Below, one piece after another: positions 1 to 6,082 of a stretch of DNA of 7,183 nucleotides (within the stretch, counting starts at the first letter, position 1; each line of letters starts with the position of its first letter). The notes beneath the pieces were generated by a model, which was not told the origin of the DNA, did not search any database, and worked only from the letters and a program-made list of their open reading frames with translations. This stretch comes from Oscillospiraceae bacterium (GTDB lineage: Bacteria > Bacillota > Clostridia > Oscillospirales > Ruminococcaceae), in the NCBI GenBank assembly GCA_017440425.1, contig JAFSHJ010000239.1:1-7183 (forward strand). The letters run 5' to 3'. The position numbers and the translations under genes are program-made.

Positions 1-266
1 ACGTAGCAGGCAGTACCAAGGCAGCAACCAATGACATACTTGCCCTTGGGCTCCAAAGAGAAGAAGGAATAGAATGTGACAACACCGTAGATCTCTGCAA
101 CGGAGATGCCTGTCTTCTCTGATACGAGTTTCTGGACATCCAGAGGAATATAACCGTATTCATTCTGAATGTCGCTGAGAATCATCATCAGCGGTGTCTT
201 TTCGTCTGCATATCTGTCGCAGATTTCGCAGATCTTCTTGACACCGGCTTCACTGATATGAGCCAT
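1..266 (-). CDS. nuoE: NuoE-like [2Fe-2S] subunit of NAD(H)-linked oxidoreductase/hydrogenase (N-terminal part)
   Basis: Eighty-eight complete N-terminal residues are visible; the left window edge cuts the gene. The translation begins MAHISEAGVKKICEICDRYA, and contains the family signatures YGYIP (residues 38-41 region), VAEIYGVVTFYSFF (56-69) and GCCLGTACY (80-88). Cys82 and Cys87 form the C-x4-C pair that supplies the first two ligands of the thioredoxin-fold [2Fe-2S] cluster; the second pair lies beyond the edge. Family members are the 24-kDa subunit of complex I and the small subunit (HndA/HydC) of cytoplasmic NAD(P)-linked or electron-bifurcating [FeFe]-hydrogenases. In an anaerobe the hydrogenase role is the likelier one, but that is inference because the NuoF-like and hydrogenase genes would lie outside the window. 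The ATG start is preceded by AGGAGGTAA at good spacing. It is the first gene after a 263-bp gap, so it probably heads an operon. Full family length is about 160 residues. Confidence 0.9.
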   Translation of the reverse strand, partial: MAHISEAGVKKICEICDRYADEKTPLMMILSDIQNEYGYIPLDVQKLVSEKTGISVAEIYGVVTFYSFFSLEPKGKYVIGCCLGTACY

Positions 267-329
267 ATTTTACCTCCTAATAAAATGAGTTTAATGAGAG
301 CATTTTTTGATACTGTATGTATCCTTATA

Positions 330-358
330 ATTATACATCCTTTTGTCGAAAAAAACAA
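330..358 (-). promoter_or_regulatory. Sigma-A type promoter of the NuoE-like gene
   Basis: Read on the minus strand, a -35 element TTGTTT (353-358) is followed after 17 bp by a perfect -10 element TATAAT (330-335). Transcription would start near 323, leaving a 5' leader of roughly 57 nt before the ATG. The -35 matches the consensus at only three positions, but the -10 and spacing are ideal. It sits in very AT-rich DNA between the solute-binding protein gene and the NuoE-like gene. Confidence 0.6.
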
Positions 359-396
359 GAGGATTTTAGCGATTTATTATTCTAAAATACAAGGGA

Positions 397-414
397 ATGA
401 CAAATAATTAACAA
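397..414. promoter_or_regulatory. Candidate Rex-type (NADH-sensing repressor) operator, overlapping a possible second promoter
   Basis: The plus strand reads ATGACAA-ATAA-TTAACAA. The clostridial Rex consensus is TTGTTAA-N4-TTAACAA; the right half is perfect and the left half matches at 4 of 7 positions (11 of 14 in all). On the minus strand it overlaps TTGTCA (398-403), which could be the -35 of a second, upstream promoter for the NuoE-like gene, with AATAAT (376-381) 16 bp away as a -10. Rex is known to control NADH-linked hydrogenase and dehydrogenase genes in Bacillota, so the location makes sense. A single imperfect match in AT-rich DNA can arise by chance. Confidence 0.3.
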
Positions 415-529
415 AGTTTGATGCGGAATTTCAATATACAACCTTTTATGGCAAAACTTTCCTGATTGCAACTGTCAAAATGGTGTTGTTTTTTGGGAAA
501 AACCGTGTAATTCAGCGCTTTAAAGCTTG

Positions 530-2176
530 TTACTGTGCCGGTTTTTCCGCAAAGCCGAAGAAGAGCGTTTCAGCAAAAGGACGGAAGCCCAGGTTGGTTA
601 TATCCGCAGACACGGCATAAGAGGAGGTCTCATAAAACATGGGGACGAGAACAGCATTTTCTATAAGCTCGGTCTCCATCCGACGGTATATTTTTGCAGC
701 ATCTGCAGGGTCGGAACAGAGAAGTGCTTCAGCAAATCTTTGTGCATAATTTTCGCCTGCATTGTAGCGGCAGACATTGCCATCCGAGAGATATGCTCCC
801 AGCAGCGAGGCGGGAGAGTTGTATTCGGGGTTTGTGGGGAGCAGTGCAAGCTGATAGTTGCCGGAAGAGGCTCTTGCAAGCAGCTCTTCAACGGGGAGTA
901 TCTCAAGGTTGACAAACAGCGCTATATTCTGCTGCCAGTCACTTTGGAGGTCGCCGCAAAGCAGTGTCATTGCCTCGGTATTCGGGCAGAGCAGCGTCAG
1001 CTTCGGCAAACCGGAGGGGAACTCATCGTAAGCGAGGTTTAGATATTCTTTGGCTGCAAAGATATCCTTTTCCAGCGTCAGGTTTTCGCCTGCAAGCTTG
1101 CGGTAGTTTTCGCCGAGTATCTCTGTAGCGCCGGGCACAAGAGCAGCCGCAGGGCGATAGGATGTGTCTTTCAGGCGGTTTGCGGTGTGGAGGGGATCCA
1201 TCGAGAGCACCATTGCCATACGGAGATAATAGCTGCTCATGGCATCCGATGCGGTGTTGAATGCAAGAGTCCACACAATATCCTCGGAATTATGGGTGGT
1301 GAACTGCTTGGGGTCCAGCAGAGAGATATCGCTGTTGGATATTTTTGCAATATCCGCTTTTTCGTCGTTCAGGCGGTCAATGTTGGGTTGGTCTGTTATA
1401 TAAATATTCACACCGAAAGCGGAAACGGGGGAGTGATAACTGTCGTTGCGTCTAAGCAGATAATAGCGGTTTTCTTTGTAAGTATCAACGGTGAAAGGAC
1501 CATTGAAAAGCGTGTTGGAGAGGTTTTTGCCGTATTTGCCCCTGGTCTGCTCAAAAAAGGCGCGGTTGCAGGGCATTGCGGGAGAGGATGCAAGCAGATA
1601 TGGGAAGTTGGGGTTGGCATATTCCAGCACAAATCGGATGGTATCTTCGGTGGTGATGACACCGAGGGAGGAGAGTGGCAGGGTTCCGTCAAGGCATTGC
1701 TGTGCGTTGTTTATGCAGAGATAGCCGGAGGTGTGCCTGGATGCGGTGGCAGAGGTGAAAAGGCGCTCAAACGCAAATTTGAAGTCGTCGGGGGTAACGG
1801 GAGTTTCACCGTCGCTCCAGGTGAGTCCCTCTTTCAGCTTAAAAATATAAACCGTGCCGTGGTTTGTAACTTTGCAGCTTTCTGCTGCGCCAAGCACCAC
1901 GTTGCCGTTGTTGTCTATGCGCAAAAGTCCCTCAAAGCAGTTTTCGATAAGCGTTGCAGAGGTGCTGTCTGCGGCAAGCTGTGGGTCAAAGCTGACTGCG
2001 GGAGAGGAGACGTTATATTTGATGATAAGCGGCTCGCTGTCATCGGGAGAGCAGCCGCAGAGTGATGTTAGCAAAACAGCCGCAGCCAAAATGCACAGCA
2101 GGAAAACACGCAGAGTTTTGTAAACGCTGTGCCGGTTTTTATAGTGTTTAGCCGTGGTGTTGGGTGTGTTTGTCAT
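530..2176 (-). CDS. ABC transporter solute-binding lipoprotein, family 5 (oligopeptide/dipeptide type)
   Basis: This 548-residue protein is a family 5 extracellular solute-binding protein, the OppA/DppA type that captures peptides outside the membrane and delivers them to an ABC permease. Residues 1-42 form a lipoprotein signal: a basic n-region, a hydrophobic core (about 22-39) and a lipobox-like LCGC ending at Cys42, the probable lipidated residue. The mature part shows the family's N-terminal hallmarks: an ENCFEGLLRID stretch (78-88), then FKLKEGLTWSDG with PVTPDDFKFAFERLF (112-140). Length fits the family (about 500-560). I chose the ATG at 2176 over a TTG 36 bases upstream because the TTG has no ribosome binding site; the ATG has only a weak one (GGCGGAAG, 4-base gap). 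No permease or ATPase gene adjoins it, so it is an orphan binding protein. The ligand is unknown; peptides are the family default. No convincing terminator follows it. Confidence 0.88.
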   Translation of the reverse strand: MTNTPNTTAKHYKNRHSVYKTLRVFLLCILAAAVLLTSLCGCSPDDSEPLIIKYNVSSPAVSFDPQLAADSTSATLIENCFEGLLRIDNNGNVVLGAAESCKVTNHGTVYIFKLKEGLTWSDGETPVTPDDFKFAFERLFTSATASRHTSGYLCINNAQQCLDGTLPLSSLGVITTEDTIRFVLEYANPNFPYLLASSPAMPCNRAFFEQTRGKYGKNLSNTLFNGPFTVDTYKENRYYLLRRNDSYHSPVSAFGVNIYITDQPNIDRLNDEKADIAKISNSDISLLDPKQFTTHNSEDIVWTLAFNTASDAMSSYYLRMAMVLSMDPLHTANRLKDTSYRPAAALVPGATEILGENYRKLAGENLTLEKDIFAAKEYLNLAYDEFPSGLPKLTLLCPNTEAMTLLCGDLQSDWQQNIALFVNLEILPVEELLARASSGNYQLALLPTNPEYNSPASLLGAYLSDGNVCRYNAGENYAQRFAEALLCSDPADAAKIYRRMETELIENAVLVPMFYETSSYAVSADITNLGFRPFAETLFFGFAEKPAQ

Positions 2177-2230
2177 AGAACTTCCGCCGATCTTGTTTTT
2201 AACCGTATTCAAGCTGATTTAAGCATAATA

Positions 2231-2259
2231 ATTATAACATTTTTAATTTTTAATGGCAA
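2231..2259 (-). promoter_or_regulatory. Strong sigma-A type promoter of the solute-binding protein gene
   Basis: On the minus strand TTGCCA (2254-2259) is followed after exactly 17 bp by a perfect TATAAT (2231-2236). The -35 matches the consensus at 5 of 6 positions. Transcription should start near 2224, giving a leader of about 48 nt before the ATG at 2176. This supports the ATG start over the upstream TTG at 2212, which would leave a leader of only about 12 nt. Confidence 0.75.
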
Positions 2260-2391
2260 TAGATTTGATGGATTTAGTGAAACGGAGGTGAGCGGTAGAT
2301 TAAGGGCATTTTTGTTTGGTGAAAATGATGGTAAAATACAGAACAAAAACGAAAAATATATTAATTTAGTAGATTTACGCTTTAAACCATT

Positions 2392-2423
2392 AATACTTAA
2401 AAACTTTTTTGCGTAAAAGTATT
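2392..2423. repeat. Inverted repeat touching the acyl-CoA synthetase -35 region
   Basis: AATACTT (2392-2398) and AAGTATT (2417-2423) are exact inverted copies separated by 18 bp. The right arm overlaps the presumed -35 hexamer of the plus-strand promoter. It could be an operator for a dimeric repressor whose half-sites lie about two and a half helical turns apart. It does not look like a terminator, since it has no GC-rich stem. AT-only repeats of this length can occur by chance. Confidence 0.3.
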
Positions 2424-2450
2424 CCCTTTTTGAAAAAAATGTTGTATAAT
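2422..2450 (+). promoter_or_regulatory. Promoter of the acyl-CoA synthetase gene
   Basis: A perfect -10 element TATAAT (2445-2450) lies 17 bp downstream of TTCCCT (2422-2427), a poor -35 match. A tract of seven A residues lies in the spacer. Transcription would start near 2457, leaving about 58 nt before the ATG at 2515. The weak -35 suggests either modest expression or dependence on an activator. Confidence 0.55.
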
Positions 2451-2514
2451 AGACAAAAGTTGCCGAAAACAGCTTTTGTTTGAAAAGAAAATTAACACAA
2501 AGGAACAGATCAAA

Positions 2515-4080
2515 ATGCCTATTACAGAGATCCTTGCAAGGAATGCAGAACTTTACGGAAACGACGTCAGCCTCATCGAGCTCGATCCCGATGCCGGTGT
2601 GCGCAGAGAGCTCACATGGAGTGATTTTGATAAATACGCAAACAAAATTGCCAACTCGCTGCTGGCAAACGGCATCAAAAAAGGCGACAAGGTCGCAATT
2701 TTGATGATGAACTGCCTTGAATGGCTTCCGATTTATTTCGGAGCGCTTAAGACAGGTGCCCTCGCAGTACCCTTCAATTTCAGATATACCGCTGAAGAGA
2801 TCAAAAACTGCCTTTCCATTTCCGAAGCAGAGACTCTTGTTTTCGGTCCCGAGTTTGTGGAAAGAGTAGGCGCTGTTCTCGGCGATCTCAAAGTTAAAAA
2901 ATATATTTTTGTAGGCGAAAACAAACCCGAATATACCGTGTCTTTGGATACCTTCATCGAAGGTGCTTCCGATATCGCTCCCGATATCAAGCTCACCGAA
3001 GATGACGAAGCGGCACTTTATTTCACATCCGGTACTACCGGTTTCCCCAAAGCAATACTCCATCCTCACCGCAGCCTCACCACCTCCTGCGAGACAGAGC
3101 AGGCTCACCACGGACAGACGAGAGATGACAACTATCTCTGCATTCCGCCCCTCTATCACACCGGCGCAAAGATGCACTGGTTCGGCAGCCTTCTTGCGGG
3201 AAGCAAGGCGGTTCTTCTCAAGGGTGTAAAACCCAGAACCATTCTTGAGGCTGTCTCCAAAGAGCATTGCACCATCGTTTGGCTGCTTGTGCCCTGGGCT
3301 CAGGATATTCTTGATGCCATCGACAACGGCGACGTGAATATTGATGATTACGAGCTCTCCCAGTGGAGACTTATGCATATCGGCGCACAGCCCGTTCCGC
3401 CCAGCCTTATCAAGCGATGGAAGAAGAGATTCCCCAACCATCAGTATGACACAAACTACGGTCTCAGCGAATCCACAGGTCCGGGATGCGTGCATCTTGG
3501 TGTGGAGAATATCGATAAGGTGGGTGCCATCGGTGTTCCCGGTCACAACTGGCAGGCGCGCATAGTTGATGAGCAGGGCAACGATGTTCCCGAAGGCAGC
3601 GTTGGCGAGCTTGCAGTAAAAGGTCCCGGCGTTATGCGTGAATACTATAAAGATCCCGTTGCTACAGCTGCAGTTCTTCGCGACGGCTGGCTCTTCACCG
3701 GAGATATGGCAAAGATGGATGACGGTTTCATCTATCTTGTAGACCGCAAGAAGGATGTTATCATCAGCGGCGGCGAGAACATCTTCCCGGTGCAGATCGA
3801 AGATCATCTTCGAGCAAACGACAACATCAAGGACGTAGCGGTCATAGGTCTTCCCGATGCACGTCTCGGTGAGATCGTTGCTGCTATAATCGAACTCAAA
3901 CCCGGTCACACAATGACAGAAGAGGATGTACAAAAGTTCTGTGCAGCAATGCCCAGATATAAACGCCCCAGAAAGATCATCTTCGAAAACGTTCCCCGCA
4001 ATGCGACAGGCAAGATCGAAAAGCCGAAGCTCCGCGAGCGTTACTGCGGCAAAACAATAGTTGAAGCACAGATCCACTGA
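2515..4080 (+). CDS. AMP-forming acyl-CoA synthetase (ANL superfamily, FadD/CaiC-like)
   Basis: This 521-residue enzyme belongs to the ANL adenylating superfamily. It would activate a carboxylic acid with ATP to an acyl-AMP and pass the acyl group to coenzyme A in the cytoplasm. Visible motifs in order are the phosphate-binding loop TSGTTGFPKA (171-180), the YGLSE motif (315-319) that contacts AMP, GWLFTGD (391-397) with the ribose-binding Asp397, the hinge region LVDRKKD (408-414), SGGENIFP (418-425), and the catalytic lysine Lys500 in NATGKIEK. All core residues are present and the length is normal. The P-loop ends in Ala180, where most relatives have Gly. The ATG start has AAAGGA upstream at about a 10-base gap; an in-frame TTG at 2476 has no ribosome binding site. 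It stands alone between its own promoter and terminator. Overall look is that of medium/long-chain or carnitine-type CoA ligases; the true substrate (fatty, aryl or other acid) cannot be read from sequence. Confidence 0.9.
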   Translation: MPITEILARNAELYGNDVSLIELDPDAGVRRELTWSDFDKYANKIANSLLANGIKKGDKVAILMMNCLEWLPIYFGALKTGALAVPFNFRYTAEEIKNCLSISEAETLVFGPEFVERVGAVLGDLKVKKYIFVGENKPEYTVSLDTFIEGASDIAPDIKLTEDDEAALYFTSGTTGFPKAILHPHRSLTTSCETEQAHHGQTRDDNYLCIPPLYHTGAKMHWFGSLLAGSKAVLLKGVKPRTILEAVSKEHCTIVWLLVPWAQDILDAIDNGDVNIDDYELSQWRLMHIGAQPVPPSLIKRWKKRFPNHQYDTNYGLSESTGPGCVHLGVENIDKVGAIGVPGHNWQARIVDEQGNDVPEGSVGELAVKGPGVMREYYKDPVATAAVLRDGWLFTGDMAKMDDGFIYLVDRKKDVIISGGENIFPVQIEDHLRANDNIKDVAVIGLPDARLGEIVAAIIELKPGHTMTEEDVQKFCAAMPRYKRPRKIIFENVPRNATGKIEKPKLRERYCGKTIVEAQIH

Positions 4081-4101
4081 TTATAATAACAAACACAATA
4101 A

Positions 4102-4144
4102 AATCACCGTGTACGTAACGCTGCGCACACGGTGATTGTTTTTA
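4102..4144. terminator. Bidirectional intrinsic terminator between convergent genes
   Basis: An exact 11-bp stem (AATCACCGTGT at 4102-4112 with ACACGGTGATT at 4127-4137) encloses a 14-nt loop and is followed on the plus strand by GTTTTTAT. On the minus strand the same stem is followed by a T-rich run (TTATTGTGTTTG). It therefore ends the acyl-CoA synthetase transcript strongly, and the EamA transcript arriving from the right rather less strongly. The two stop codons are only 68 bp apart. Confidence 0.88.
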
Positions 4145-4148
4145 TATG

Positions 4149-5030
4149 TCAGGATTGCTTTTTAGGTTTTAGTGAAATTTCGTTCCAGAGAGTAAAGCCG
4201 AGTATCAGTACTCCTCCGAGGATTTGCAAAAGCGTCATTGTTTCATGCAGAACGGTAACGGATATGAGCACCGCAACAAGGGGATCTATATAGCTGAGGA
4301 TGGCTGCTTTCTGTCCGGGAAGATTCTTTAGGGCGGAAAAGTACATACAGTATGTAATGCCTGTGTGAACGAGTCCGACGACGAGCAGATTTATCCAACC
4401 GAAAGTGTTCAGCTTTTGCAGCGTAAATCCGCTGCTCAGCAAAACGTAGGGAAGAAGTACAATAATAGCGGAGACAAACTGCAGAAACGTTCTGTGGATA
4501 TCTCCCACGTTTTTGATAAACTTGTTCAGCAGAACTACTGTGGCATAAAAAACTGCGGCGCTGAGTCCTAAAAGAATTCCAACAAAATCGTTTCCGTTTC
4601 CAACGTCGCCAAGTCCGGTGATAAGCACAAGACCGGATGTGGACATTATGAAACAGATGATTTGCTTTGCTGTCAGCTTTTCTTTAAAAATCAGCGGGCA
4701 TACAACTGTGACGATGACCGGTGCAAAATAATAGCTCAGCGTGGCAACAGAGACGGTAGTGTGCTTATATGCTTCAAACAAAAGGATCCAGTTTATACCC
4801 ATTGCAATTCCGGAGATGATAAGCAGAGGAAACTCCTTTTTAATTTTGCCAAAGGGTATTTTCTGACCGGTGACGAGCAGAAATATTCCAATCATAACCG
4901 AGGCCATAACTGCACGGTAGAGAGCAAGCTCACCTGAAGAGACGGAAATGTTGCGGACAAACAATCCGATGGTTCCAAATACAACCATGGAAGTTATCAG
5001 TAGCAATCTGGGATCAAGCAGCTTTTTCAT
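4149..5030 (-). CDS. EamA/DMT-superfamily permease, ten membrane segments
   Basis: The 293-residue protein is strongly hydrophobic, with ten predicted transmembrane segments near residues 10-27, 36-55, 67-86, 93-113, 122-140, 148-170, 181-200, 211-230, 241-262 and 266-283. They form two repeated five-helix EamA halves, and the length is standard for drug/metabolite transporters of the RhaT/YdcZ/RarD-like group. Family marks include the ELALYRA stretch (34-40) after helix 1, and the GGVLILG stretch (272-278) in the last helix. Short basic ends (MKK at the start, KPKKQS at the finish) suit cytoplasmic termini. Such permeases usually export amino acids or other small metabolites, but the substrate here cannot be inferred. 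The ATG has GAGGAAAG upstream at good spacing. The gene lies 85 bp after the Nudix gene on the same strand and may be transcribed with it, through a weak hairpin. Confidence 0.88.
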   Translation of the reverse strand: MKKLLDPRLLLITSMVVFGTIGLFVRNISVSSGELALYRAVMASVMIGIFLLVTGQKIPFGKIKKEFPLLIISGIAMGINWILLFEAYKHTTVSVATLSYYFAPVIVTVVCPLIFKEKLTAKQIICFIMSTSGLVLITGLGDVGNGNDFVGILLGLSAAVFYATVVLLNKFIKNVGDIHRTFLQFVSAIIVLLPYVLLSSGFTLQKLNTFGWINLLVVGLVHTGITYCMYFSALKNLPGQKAAILSYIDPLVAVLISVTVLHETMTLLQILGGVLILGFTLWNEISLKPKKQS

Positions 5031-5064
5031 GAACTTTCCTCACAAGATGTGTAATGAAAAGAAG

Positions 5065-5098
5065 AGCAGGGGTATATTTGTGAAAATGTACTCCTGCT
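5065..5098 (-). terminator. Weak hairpin between the Nudix and EamA genes, possible leaky terminator
   Basis: On the minus strand AGCAGGAGTA can pair with TACCCCTGCT, giving a 10-bp stem with one A-C mismatch and a 14-nt loop. It is followed by CTTCTTTTC, an interrupted T run. This is too weak for a confident terminator; it may reduce read-through into the EamA gene or stabilise the 3' end of the Nudix message. No clear separate EamA promoter is visible in the 85-bp gap. Confidence 0.35.
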
Positions 5099-5115
5099 TC
5101 AAAACGGACATATAA

Positions 5116-5556
5116 TTATTTTTCGGGCGGAACTGCCGTGTAAGTGTCGAGATATTTGGTTGCTTTGGCAATAAGGTTTTTATCGTTTTTAAAAGTGACG
5201 ATATCCTGTGCCTTTTCAAGCGGTACCCAGCCCAGCTCGCTGACCTCTTCTTCCTGGCGGTGCAGCTCCTGCTGGTGGTCAAGGTAGCCAAGGAAATATA
5301 CGACCTGTTTTTTTACGCCGGGCTTGGGATAATATTCCACACATTCACGGAATCCGTCGCGCAGAAGGATATCCAGTCCGGTTTCCTCTTTAACTTCACG
5401 CAAAGCAGTTTCAATTTCGGTTTCGGTGCCCTCAACATGGCCTTTAGGGAAGGACCAATGGCCCTTTGCACGGTGACGCAGCAACAGCAGATTCAAACCG
5501 TCGCTGTCAGGCTTCGGATTGTAAATTATTGCACCGCATGACTTCTCATGCTTCAA
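5116..5556 (-). CDS. Nudix hydrolase, Ap4A (bis-nucleosyl tetraphosphate) hydrolase-like
   Basis: The 146-residue protein carries a perfect Nudix box (G-x5-E-x7-REVKEETGL) spanning Gly39 to Leu61. Arg53, Glu54, Glu57 and Glu58 are the expected metal and catalytic residues. The preceding stretch HWSFPKGHVEG (33-43) and the N-terminal EKSCGAI (4-10) are typical of the asymmetric Ap4A hydrolase branch, which clears dinucleoside polyphosphates made as by-products of aminoacyl-tRNA synthetases and other adenylating enzymes. Exact substrate preference is inferred from family resemblance. The start is TTG (5554-5556): no in-frame ATG or GTG fits, the conserved N-terminus begins here, and a purine-rich site lies upstream. 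It is divergent from acpP. Its promoter is unclear; TATATT (minus strand, 5595-5600) is a possible -10 without a good -35. Confidence 0.9.
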   Translation of the reverse strand: MKHEKSCGAIIYNPKPDSDGLNLLLLRHRAKGHWSFPKGHVEGTETEIETALREVKEETGLDILLRDGFRECVEYYPKPGVKKQVVYFLGYLDHQQELHRQEEEVSELGWVPLEKAQDIVTFKNDKNLIAKATKYLDTYTAVPPEK

Positions 5557-5565
5557 TTAAAACTT

Positions 5566-5573
5566 CCCCCTTT
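5566..5573 (-). promoter_or_regulatory. Ribosome binding site fixing the TTG start of the Nudix gene
   Basis: The minus strand reads AAAGGGGG, nine bases before the TTG at 5554-5556. It is a G-rich but non-canonical Shine-Dalgarno sequence. Together with the conserved family N-terminus it supports TTG as the true start codon. Confidence 0.55.
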
Positions 5574-5685
5574 CAACGGTGGCGATATACAATAAATATA
5601 CTACCACTTTTTTGATGAAAAATAAATAGTAAATTTGTGAATTTAACATATTTTCATAAAAATTGAATTTTTTTCGAAAAACCAC

Positions 5686-5714
5686 TTGATAAATTCTTGT
5701 ACAAAGTATAAAAT
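5686..5714 (+). promoter_or_regulatory. acpP(-proS) promoter with upstream A/T tracts
   Basis: TTGATA (5686-5691) is followed after 17 bp by TAAAAT (5709-5714); each matches the sigma-A consensus at 5 of 6 positions. The DNA just upstream (about 5659-5682) is built of T and A tracts around a TTTTTCGAAAAA palindrome, resembling an UP element, which suits the high demand for acyl carrier protein. Transcription should begin near 5721, giving a leader of about 70 nt. An exact palindrome TTGTACAA (5697-5704) lies in the spacer. Confidence 0.7.
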
Positions 5715-5791
5715 GGTAACATAACTTTATTTAAAGATTTGGCTTTGTGTATCAGTTATGCGAAGCTAAAACAGGAATAGGAGGAAAATAT

Positions 5792-6019
5792 ATGGTATTC
5801 GAGAAAGTACGCGCTATTCTTTGCGATCAGCTCGATGTTCAAGAGGATGAAGTAACAGTCAATTCGGTACTTACAGACGATCTCGGTGCAGATTCTATCG
5901 ATTTGGTTGACCTCATCATGACCCTTGAGGCAGAATTTGATATTGAGATCCCCGACGAAGACGTTGAAAAGGTAAAGACCGTCGGAGATGTTGTAAAATA
6001 TATTGAGAATATCCTTTAA
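5792..6019 (+). CDS. acpP: Acyl carrier protein
   Basis: This 75-residue acidic protein has the length and fold pattern of the type II fatty-acid-synthesis acyl carrier protein. The phosphopantetheine attachment site is Ser35 in GADSIDLVDLIM (32-43), followed by the acidic recognition helix (LEAEFDIEIPDEDVEK). After modification by holo-ACP synthase, it carries growing acyl chains in the cytoplasm. The ATG is preceded by a perfect AGGAGG (5779-5784) at a 7-base gap. The motif has Ile-Asp-Leu-Val-Asp where E. coli has Leu-Asp-Thr-Val-Glu, a normal variation. It carries one Cys (Cys11). No other fatty acid synthesis gene adjoins it; proS follows 63 bp downstream on the same strand. Whether it is the main ACP or a second copy cannot be decided from this window. 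Confidence 0.95.
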   Translation: MVFEKVRAILCDQLDVQEDEVTVNSVLTDDLGADSIDLVDLIMTLEAEFDIEIPDEDVEKVKTVGDVVKYIENIL

Positions 6020-6036
6020 CTGCATGTGCATTTTTA

Positions 6037-6058
6037 TGAGCGGGCAGAAGCCTGCTCA
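6037..6058 (+). terminator. Hairpin between acpP and proS, likely partial terminator or 3'-end stabiliser
   Basis: TGAGCGGGC (6037-6045) pairs with GCCTGCTCA (6050-6058) around an AGAA tetraloop, giving a 9-bp GC-rich stem with one G-U wobble. Three A residues and then CTTTTAT follow, a poor T tract that overlaps the approach to the proS ribosome binding site. It begins 17 bp after the acpP stop. It probably lets some transcripts continue into proS while ending or protecting the abundant short acpP message; that role is inference. Confidence 0.5.
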
Positions 6059-6068
6059 AACTTTTATC

Positions 6069-6074
6069 GGGAGG
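6069..6074 (+). promoter_or_regulatory. Ribosome binding site fixing the TTG start of proS
   Basis: GGGAGG lies eight bases before the TTG at 6083-6085. The next in-frame ATG (6110) has only a weak AAAGG nearby, so the TTG is preferred. Confidence 0.65.
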
Positions 6075-6082
6075 TAACTGTT

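Larger units (their letters stand above)
2177..2514. other. Divergent intergenic region, 338 bp
   Basis: This AT-rich stretch separates the minus-strand solute-binding protein gene from the plus-strand acyl-CoA synthetase gene. It holds one promoter for each gene (2231-2259 minus, 2422-2450 plus) and a 7-bp inverted repeat near the second. Between about 2260 and 2390 I see no promoter, structured RNA, riboswitch-like fold or credible small gene. Open frames that cross it on either strand have no ribosome binding site and read as AT-rich noise. Confidence 0.7.

Noticed and set aside
349..358. TTGT/ACAA pair at the NuoE promoter -35 as a second Rex site
   Set aside because: The half-sites are 8 bp apart rather than the 10 bp of the Rex consensus, and only four bases pair.
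483..526. Possible terminator after the solute-binding protein gene (GCTTTAAAGC palindrome at 517-526; GTTTTT/AAAAAC stem at about 489-504)
   Set aside because: The palindrome has no loop or T run and the second stem is nearly all A-T, so neither is a credible intrinsic terminator.
527..1042. A 171-codon plus-strand open frame over the 3' end of the solute-binding protein gene
   Set aside because: It is a shadow on the opposite strand with a Cys/Arg-rich translation, no ribosome binding site and no recognisable domain.
1187..2065. A 292-codon plus-strand open frame inside the solute-binding protein gene
   Set aside because: It is antisense to a well-supported family 5 binding protein and shows no family motif; codon bias of the real gene explains the lack of stops.
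2129..2416. A 95-codon plus-strand open frame crossing the divergent intergenic region
   Set aside because: It begins inside the opposite-strand gene, crosses its promoter, lacks a ribosome binding site and reads as AT-rich noise.
2209..4077. A 622-codon open frame on the minus strand covering the whole acyl-CoA synthetase gene
   Set aside because: It is an antisense shadow. The plus-strand protein has every ANL motif, whereas this translation has no recognisable domain, a Cys-rich and odd composition, and no ribosome binding site.
5721..5791. A riboswitch or other structured leader before acpP
   Set aside because: The leader is only about 70 nt, AT-rich, and shows no stable stem or known riboswitch core.
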